Of a stretch of DNA of 7,556 nt, positions 7,436 to 7,556 are shown piece after piece. Positions within the stretch are counted from its first letter, which is position 1, and each line of letters opens with the position of its first letter. The position numbers and the translations under genes were made by a program. Location: the NCBI GenBank assembly GCA_002471185.1, contig DKPL01000081.1, forward strand, positions 1 to 7,556. Direction: 5' to 3'. Origin of the DNA: Bacteroides sp. UBA7335. GTDB lineage: Bacteria > Bacteroidota > Bacteroidia > Bacteroidales > Bacteroidaceae. The notes under the pieces were generated by a model that worked only from the letters and a program-made list of their open reading frames with translations, was not told where the DNA came from and searched no databases.

Positions 7436-7506
7436 AAAATATATTTCTTTCAGCAAGTATCCCGCTAATTAGCAGAGACCCTAAATATATAGAAACTGCA
7501 GATTGA
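7432..7506 (+). CDS. Start of a SLOG-like protein, cut off by the fold-back junction
   Basis: The frame opens at an ATG overlapping the TIR stop (ATGA at 7432-7435) and reads MKNIFLSASIPL followed by ISRDPKYIETAD before a stop at 7504-7506. The stop lies in the inverted copy of upstream sequence, so it is an artefact; native coding ends at about 7497-7500. From memory, proteins beginning with IFLSAS-P-x(n)-RDPKY-x-ETAD are SLOG-superfamily (Rossmannoid nucleotide-ligand-binding) proteins encoded beside TIR genes, such as the TIR-associating SLOG groups. With only 24 residues the assignment is tentative, but position, overlap and N-terminal pattern agree. Expected role: binding or sensing of an NAD-derived nucleotide together with the upstream TIR protein. 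Confidence 0.6.
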   Translation: MKNIFLSASIPLISRDPKYIETAD

Positions 7507-7556
7507 CAATTGTTGGATTGAGGAATTCCAATAGTAGGAATATATATTATGTGGGT
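7498..7556 (-). repeat. Right arm of the inverted repeat (fold-back artefact at contig end)
   Basis: Exact reverse complement of 7202-7260, running to the last base of the window. It begins in the middle of a newly started gene and contains no gene of its own in this orientation. This is the pattern expected from a fold-back (inverted) chimera made during amplification or library construction, with a few shared bases (GCA) at the join. Confidence 0.9.

Noticed and set aside
7202..7556. Inverted repeat as a mobile-element terminal repeat or functional hairpin
   Set aside because: One arm is plain TIR coding sequence, there is no transposase, and the other arm ends exactly at the contig edge; an artefact explains it better.

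Overview
This is a composite window. Bases 1 to about 805 look like vertebrate (mammal-like) genomic DNA: a GT microsatellite, GGT and CAG runs, long purine or pyrimidine stretches, a CpG-rich patch and no believable gene. From about 805 onward the sequence is AT-rich and densely coding on the + strand. Starts follow A/T-rich stretches without Shine-Dalgarno motifs, which together with the look of the proteins suggests Bacteroidota (Prevotella/Bacteroides type). The switch happens inside an hsdR gene and is best read as an assembly or library chimera. The right end is also artificial: the last 59 bases (7498-7556) are an exact reverse complement of 7202-7260 and cut off a gene that had just started. 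Only about 810-7500 should be treated as native bacterial sequence.

The bacterial part reads as a stretch of a defence island. First comes a type I restriction-modification locus in the order hsdR (3' part only), hsdM and hsdS, with almost no spacing. HsdS has two target-recognition domains, each preceded by a copy of the same roughly 90-residue segment. A short out-of-frame hsdS-like tail follows it, suggesting past rearrangement.

Next is a two-gene cassette with a 4-base stop/start overlap: a 259-residue divergent TIR-domain protein and a 143-residue membrane protein with three predicted membrane segments. After a 65-base gap comes a second cassette. It encodes a 394-residue protein with a canonical TIR domain in the middle, again overlapping by 4 bases with the start of a gene whose first 24 residues resemble SLOG-family proteins found beside TIR genes.

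The likely logic, by inference, is that the RM system restricts unmodified DNA while the two TIR cassettes are abortive-type backups. In each, a TIR enzyme acting on NAD+ would make a signal for, or act together with, its partner: a membrane protein in the first and a SLOG nucleotide-binding protein in the second. The TIR-membrane pair is the best candidate here for a poorly described system. No RNA genes, CRISPR arrays, integrases, transposases or origins are seen.
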